From Marinimicrobium locisalis (GTDB lineage Bacteria; Pseudomonadota; Gammaproteobacteria; Pseudomonadales; Cellvibrionaceae), in the NCBI RefSeq assembly GCF_039822625.1, contig NZ_JBDLLG010000018.1:45151-109150 (forward strand): DNA of 64,000 nt, in the 5' to 3' direction. Of the stretch, positions 60,854 to 64,000 are shown piece by piece. Position 1 is the stretch's first letter. Every line of letters starts with the position of its first letter. The notes under the pieces are model-generated. The model saw only the letters and a program-made list of their open reading frames with translations, did no database searches and was not told the DNA's origin. Both the position numbers and the translations under genes were made by a program.

Positions 60854-61540
60854 TCACATCGGCGCCATCACTCGCCAACCCATCGCGCGAGCTCTCGCCT
60901 CCAACTCCCGAGCGCCATTGACGACCGTGGGGCAGCCCACTGCTCGCAGCATGGGGAAGTCGGAAATATCATCCCCATAGGCATAGCACCGCTCGGGGTT
61001 ACACTGCCGCTCTGACAGAAACTCACCGATGGCTTCCGCCTTGCCCGAGCCGATGGTTTGCGGAGACAACACCTCTCCCGTATAAAGCCCTTCGCGTACA
61101 ACCAGCCGGGCCGAGAGAATGTGTGGCACTCCTAATTCCCGGGCGATCGGTTCAAGCAGAGCGGGAAATGACCCCGAGACCAGAACAATCTCACGCCCCT
61201 GGCGCTGGTGCATTTGCAGCTCCGCCAGCGGCCGTGGGTGATAGAAGGGCGCCGCCAAATGTCGCTGGTGCTCAAACCATTCCTGGCCCATTGCCTTTAC
61301 CCGCTCGGGGTCCCTACCCGAAAAGTGCTGGTAGTAAAGGCGGTTGAGGAACTCCCTGGACGCCCCCGAGTGCGAGTGCTGACGTAAATCTCTCTCGTAG
61401 CGGGCTCGCCCGAGCTCATCCCCCATCCGGTCATACCAGAAGGTTTGAAAGCTGAGCATGCTTTTGACGGAAATCAGCGTTTCATCCACATCAAAGAACG
61501 CACAGGTACCACCGATGCGCTTTTCTTCTTCATATTTCAT
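60854..61540 (-). CDS. HAD-IB family phosphatase, partner of the AfsA-type protein
   Basis: 228-residue HAD hydrolase (SerB-like subgroup IB). Motif I FFDVDETLIS with two catalytic Asp, motif II VSGSFPAL, motif III Lys in GSGKAEAIGEF, and motif IV YAYGDDISDFPML are all intact. A helical cap lies between motifs I and II. It begins 11 nt after the AfsA-like gene and ends before a shared terminator, so they form a two-gene operon. In A-factor synthesis a phosphatase is needed after AfsA; the position suggests that role, by inference. Confidence 0.88.
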   Translation of the reverse strand: MKYEEEKRIGGTCAFFDVDETLISVKSMLSFQTFWYDRMGDELGRARYERDLRQHSHSGASREFLNRLYYQHFSGRDPERVKAMGQEWFEHQRHLAAPFYHPRPLAELQMHQRQGREIVLVSGSFPALLEPIARELGVPHILSARLVVREGLYTGEVLSPQTIGSGKAEAIGEFLSERQCNPERCYAYGDDISDFPMLRAVGCPTVVNGARELEARARAMGWRVMAPM

Positions 61541-61551
61541 GGCTCGACTCC

Positions 61552-62352
61552 TTATAGGTTCTCTACTTTCTGAATGTCCAGCTCTTGGTTTTCCAAGTTG
61601 GCCGCCACTTCACGCATAAAGTGAGCTTGCGTCTTTGACGCCATCATGCCTTCGCGCTTATTGATCCGAGAACGTTCCATGGCTGAGAACGACATAGTGA
61701 ACTCTGAGACGGTTTGCCCGCACTGCTTCACCACGGTTTCAGCCGCAAAGTGCAGCCGCTTGGGGTTGTCGGTACTGCACTCAACCATCTTCGCTTCAAT
61801 CACAGCACCCAGCGGGAACGTATAGTGGCTGTACTGAACGGACAGGGCCTCAAACACAAAGGAGTAGTCGATGCCATTTTCTGGCATAAGGTAAGCTTCC
61901 GCGATGGCCAACATCCCTTGACGCGCGGCTTCAATCAACACCATACCCTGAACGTGTTGGCCGCTGAGATGATCGCCCATCAGTTCACAATCTTCGTCCA
62001 CCATTAGGTGCATTTGAAACTCGGTGGCATTCAACCGAGTTGGGGTGGAAACCAGAACGTTTTCAGGGCGGTGCTTGTGCGTAAGCGCTATGGGTGCCCG
62101 CTTGGGCAGGTTGTGCCAGAGGCTGAAGTCAAAATGGGAGAGATTGGGGGACTGGCTTGCGTCCTCCAATAGCTGGCTAACCGCCTCCTCATTTAGGCCC
62201 TGGCCTGGCACCAATACGGTGCGGCCTTGGTGGGACAGCAGAGGGATAGAAAGCGTCAACAAACCCCGCAAGTTTGACAAGGTAATGACATCTTTCCCAC
62301 GGGCGTACGCCGCAAATTTGTCACCTACAACCAACAGAATACGATTAGACAT
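61552..62352 (-). CDS. AfsA-type hotdog protein (gamma-butyrolactone synthase-like)
   Basis: 266-residue protein of the A-factor biosynthesis hotdog family (PF03756). The conserved block is THKHRPENVLVS near residue 90, followed by MVDEDCELMGDHLSGQHVQGMVLIEAARQG, with the Glu of MVLIEAARQ as the likely catalytic residue. A second hotdog half follows (FEALSVQYSHYTFPLGAVIEAK to about 250). AfsA in Streptomyces joins a beta-ketoacyl group with dihydroxyacetone phosphate to start a butyrolactone signal. The ATG at 62352 has GAGGTG about 8 nt upstream. It is first in an operon with the HAD phosphatase. No receptor of the ArpA type is in the window. Confidence 0.8.
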   Translation of the reverse strand: MSNRILLVVGDKFAAYARGKDVITLSNLRGLLTLSIPLLSHQGRTVLVPGQGLNEEAVSQLLEDASQSPNLSHFDFSLWHNLPKRAPIALTHKHRPENVLVSTPTRLNATEFQMHLMVDEDCELMGDHLSGQHVQGMVLIEAARQGMLAIAEAYLMPENGIDYSFVFEALSVQYSHYTFPLGAVIEAKMVECSTDNPKRLHFAAETVVKQCGQTVSEFTMSFSAMERSRINKREGMMASKTQAHFMREVAANLENQELDIQKVENL

Positions 62353-62374
62353 AATAGAACACCTCAAAAATTAA

Positions 62375-62428
62375 CAAGAATGAAATAACACGGCAGCGTC
62401 AAAACGCTGTCACGCCCTTGCATTCTTG
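62375..62428. promoter_or_regulatory. Nested dyad in the leader of the AfsA-type gene
   Basis: CAAGAATG (62375-62382) / CATTCTTG (62421-62428) and, inside, CAGCGT (62394-62399) / ACGCTG (62404-62409) share one centre at 62401.5. It lies 23-76 nt upstream of the start, in the probable promoter or leader. It could bind a regulator or fold in the mRNA. Confidence 0.45.
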
Positions 62429-62743
62429 CAAAAAAGCGTCCTCTAAAGCCCCAAAACGGCACTTCACCCCTCACCCCACCGGTCTTTAGGCGTCAAATTT
62501 ACGTCTAACCCCATGAATTAATTGGCTTTTCCTTCGTTGAAAGTGAGTGGAAATTAGCCGTTAAATGATTGCGCGAAAATTCGCAGCGAAGACCTTTAAG
62601 CCTTATACTATTCGTCGTACTCATTGATTCAGCGTTACCCCCAAAATCCGAGGGAAACGGCCCCACGAAAGACACTGCTAATAAGTCGTGGAACGCGTGA
62701 AGTAATACAGAAAAATATGACAACTCGGAAACGGAGTGCGTTA
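62429..62743. other. Rest of the divergent intergenic region
   Basis: About 315 nt between the AfsA-type gene (minus) and the solute-binding protein (plus). GGAG 8 nt ahead of 62744 is the ribosome site of the latter. No further repeat or RNA was recognised. Confidence 0.3.
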
Positions 62744-63499
62744 ATGCACATTTATAATACATATATGCGGGCCTTACTTTTATCGCTCCCTCTACTCGGC
62801 CTTTCCAGCCTGGGTCATACTGAACCGCCGGAGCCGACCGAAGGCAAAACTGTGACCTTCGTCACCATTGACGCGGTACCCTGGGCCGCCAAGCACCCTG
62901 AAACCGGTGAACCCTTTGGCGCTTTTGTGGAAATTGTCGAGGCTCTGGAACAACGAACGGGCCTCAATATCGAGACGGCACTGACGCCCTTTGCCCGCAT
63001 TGACCGGGAAATGGAAACGGGCAGCCATGACTGCGCCATGTCCATACCGCGAGACAAAAGCCTTGTGGTTCATGGCGAAACCCTGGTCACCCACGACATT
63101 GGGGTGGTATCGCTTAAAAACTCTCCGCTGGGGACTCGCTCGGCCCTGCGCAACAAGCGCCTGTCGATTCCCCGGGGGTCATCGATTTCCCAGGTACTGG
63201 AGGGCGATTTTAATTTGCAGGTAGAGCATGACACCAATTACCTCATTGCCCTACACAAACTGCAGCGCGGGCGAGTCGATGGCGTCGCTGGCGCCGTTCC
63301 CACCATTTTTTATATTGCCCGCAAGAACAATATGTACGACATGTTGGCGCCGCCTGTTAAACTATCGGACGTCCCGCTGATGCTCCAATGTTCTCGGAAA
63401 TCAGACAATTTGGACCTCCTCCCCGTGCTCAATGAAGCCATTCGCTCCATGGGCAAGGATGGCTCACTCAAGGCGATTACCGACAAGTATGACTTCTAG
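62744..63499 (+). CDS. Periplasmic solute-binding protein, family 3-like
   Basis: 251 residues starting at the ATG at 62744, where ACGGAG is 8-9 nt upstream; longer in-frame starts lack a good site. A signal peptide ends near HTEP (about residue 27). The domain has the amino-acid-type SBP_bac_3 pattern: TFVTIDAVPWAAKHPETGEPFGAFVEIVEALEQRTGL, FARIDREMETGSHDCAMSIP and DGVAGAVPTIFYIARKN. No permease or ATPase is adjacent; a membrane sensor gene follows after 6 nt. It may feed that sensor rather than a transporter, which is inference. Confidence 0.8.
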   Translation: MHIYNTYMRALLLSLPLLGLSSLGHTEPPEPTEGKTVTFVTIDAVPWAAKHPETGEPFGAFVEIVEALEQRTGLNIETALTPFARIDREMETGSHDCAMSIPRDKSLVVHGETLVTHDIGVVSLKNSPLGTRSALRNKRLSIPRGSSISQVLEGDFNLQVEHDTNYLIALHKLQRGRVDGVAGAVPTIFYIARKNNMYDMLAPPVKLSDVPLMLQCSRKSDNLDLLPVLNEAIRSMGKDGSLKAITDKYDF

Positions 63500-63505
63500 T
63501 TCAGC

Positions 63506-63736
63506 ATGATGTGGCAGTACTTCCGCTATATATCTCTTTCCGCCTATAAGGGTCTGGGAATAGGGAAACGATTATTATTTCTAATCATTTTCTTTAGCTC
63601 CCTCATTACTCTAATCGCGACGGGCATTCAGTTATACACTGACTATCGTCGTGATCTGGGCATTATCAAAACTCGGCTTAATGACATAGAGAGCAGCTAT
63701 CTAGTGCCCGTCCATAAACGGCAATTTTTCAGATAG
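63506..63736 (+). pseudogene. N-terminal fragment of a membrane sensor gene, disrupted
   Basis: 76-residue frame. It begins with a short cytoplasmic stretch and one transmembrane helix (LLFLIIFFSSLITLIATGIQLYTDY) followed by RRDLGIIKTRLNDIESSYLVPV, a start typical of bacterial sensors with a periplasmic domain (histidine kinase, GGDEF or EAL types). After about residue 66 the sequence is no longer like such proteins; it runs into DNA that resembles an insertion-sequence end and stops at 63734-63736. The rest of the sensor is presumably beyond the window. The stop 6 nt after the solute-binding gene suggests they were one operon. Confidence 0.65.
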
Positions 63737-64000
63737 TTGCCGGTTTTCCTCATTGGCTGTCAGCACTACGCTGCTCCCAACTTTGGGGGCGGCGACTCTT
63801 CCGCCACAACTGCTCAAAACGCATCCAATTTGACAAGTGCAACGCAGCCGTCTCCCTGCCAACCCCTTGCTGACCACTCTTCCCCGGCGCTATTTAAATC
63901 AGTCGCAACGCTATCCGCTGCTCAACCTGACCAACCTCGTCAGGTTGTAACTGATCACCGATGCCCAGACAAATGACATAAAGCCGTCTTCGCCTTTCCA
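63704..64000. mobile_element. Probable end of an insertion sequence, partial
   Basis: From about 63704 (GTGCCCGTCCATAAACGG, then CGGCAA...TTGCCG inverted repeat at 63719-63741) the DNA no longer codes for the sensor. On the minus strand a frame open at the window edge runs 64000-63911 and ends FVWASVISYNLTRLVRLSSG, which resembles the C-terminal end of a transposase. The left part of the element has only short frames. The other end of the element and the target duplication are outside the window, so the family is not named. Confidence 0.55.
63911..64000 (-). CDS. Possible transposase C-terminus, partial
   Basis: 29 codons from the window edge to a TAG at 63911-63913. The hydrophobic/aromatic pattern with YNLTRLVRL is similar to the ends of IS4- or IS1380-like transposases, but the fragment is short. 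The bulk of the gene would lie beyond 64000. Confidence 0.35.
   Translation of the reverse strand, partial: WKGEDGFMSFVWASVISYNLTRLVRLSSG

Noticed and set aside
1..64000. tRNA or rRNA genes
   Set aside because: Scanned by eye for T-loop (GGTTCGA-type) and rRNA signatures; none convincing. A tRNAscan-SE run would settle this.

Overview
The window looks like chromosomal DNA of a marine or halotolerant gammaproteobacterium, probably close to Cellvibrionaceae/Microbulbiferaceae (Marinimicrobium-like). The reasons are the housekeeping order fmdB-aspS-yebC-ruvC-ruvA-ruvB-ybgC-tolQRAB-pal-cpoB on one strand, secreted glycoside hydrolases with a ricin-type carbohydrate-binding module, TonB-dependent uptake, and an ectB-type aminotransferase. 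This placement rests on gene content and order read by eye; no search was run.

Layout. 1-9.5 kb (mostly minus strand) is an accessory cluster: a TonB-dependent receptor cut by the window edge, a PF05118-type hydroxylase, a polysaccharide pyruvyl transferase-like protein, two glycosyltransferases, a sulfotransferase/2OG-Fe oxygenase fusion and a prolyl-4-hydroxylase-type oxygenase, with a DUF1826-like gene on the plus strand. Divergent from it is a 1523-residue M6-like metallopeptidase with no signal peptide (9.75-14.3 kb). 14.5-17.7 kb is an ergothioneine operon (egtB, egtD) followed by a PhzF relative with altered active-site motifs. 17.7-22 kb carries a GH13 amylase lipoprotein under a double LacI-type operator, an internally deleted BASS transporter remnant and a GH43-ricin arabinanase. 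22.3-30.9 kb holds sugar-metabolism and stress genes (dkgB, a fuconate dehydratase-like enolase-superfamily protein, a DJ-1/PfpI protein, a SatD/DUF3307 pair, HiPIP, a YghZ-type reductase, an esterase, ppnN).

Between ppnN and cpoB, 31.05-31.41 kb has no convincing gene but contains 20 GGA motifs and ends in a strong intrinsic terminator. I read it as a CsrB/RsmZ-type RNA that titrates CsrA. 31.5-42.7 kb is the Tol-Pal, Ruv and aspS block. Four long hairpin repeats sit in its intergenic gaps; each has a similar centre of about 51 nt, and arms that differ between copies but pair perfectly within a copy.

42.7-50.9 kb has a Rieske protein, a DUF1704/MATCAP-type putative metallopeptidase, ung, an ornithine-decarboxylase-like enzyme beside an orphan ectB, a 2-Cys peroxiredoxin, and bfd-bfr behind a Fur-box-like promoter. 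50.9-56.3 kb is a signalling block: a lipoprotein, a Ser/Thr kinase, a STAS anti-sigma antagonist, a response regulator with a PP2C domain, and a PilZ protein. 56.4-60.8 kb has mlaA, a porin and a REC-PAS-GGDEF-EAL protein. 60.8-62.4 kb is a two-gene unit of an AfsA-type hotdog protein and a HAD phosphatase, which suggests a gamma-butyrolactone-like signal. The right end has a solute-binding protein and a membrane sensor gene cut by what appears to be the end of an insertion sequence.

The observations most worth following are the AfsA-HAD pair, the CsrB-like RNA, the oxygenase/sulfotransferase/glycosyltransferase cluster, the hairpin repeat family, and the PhzF relative in the ergothioneine operon.
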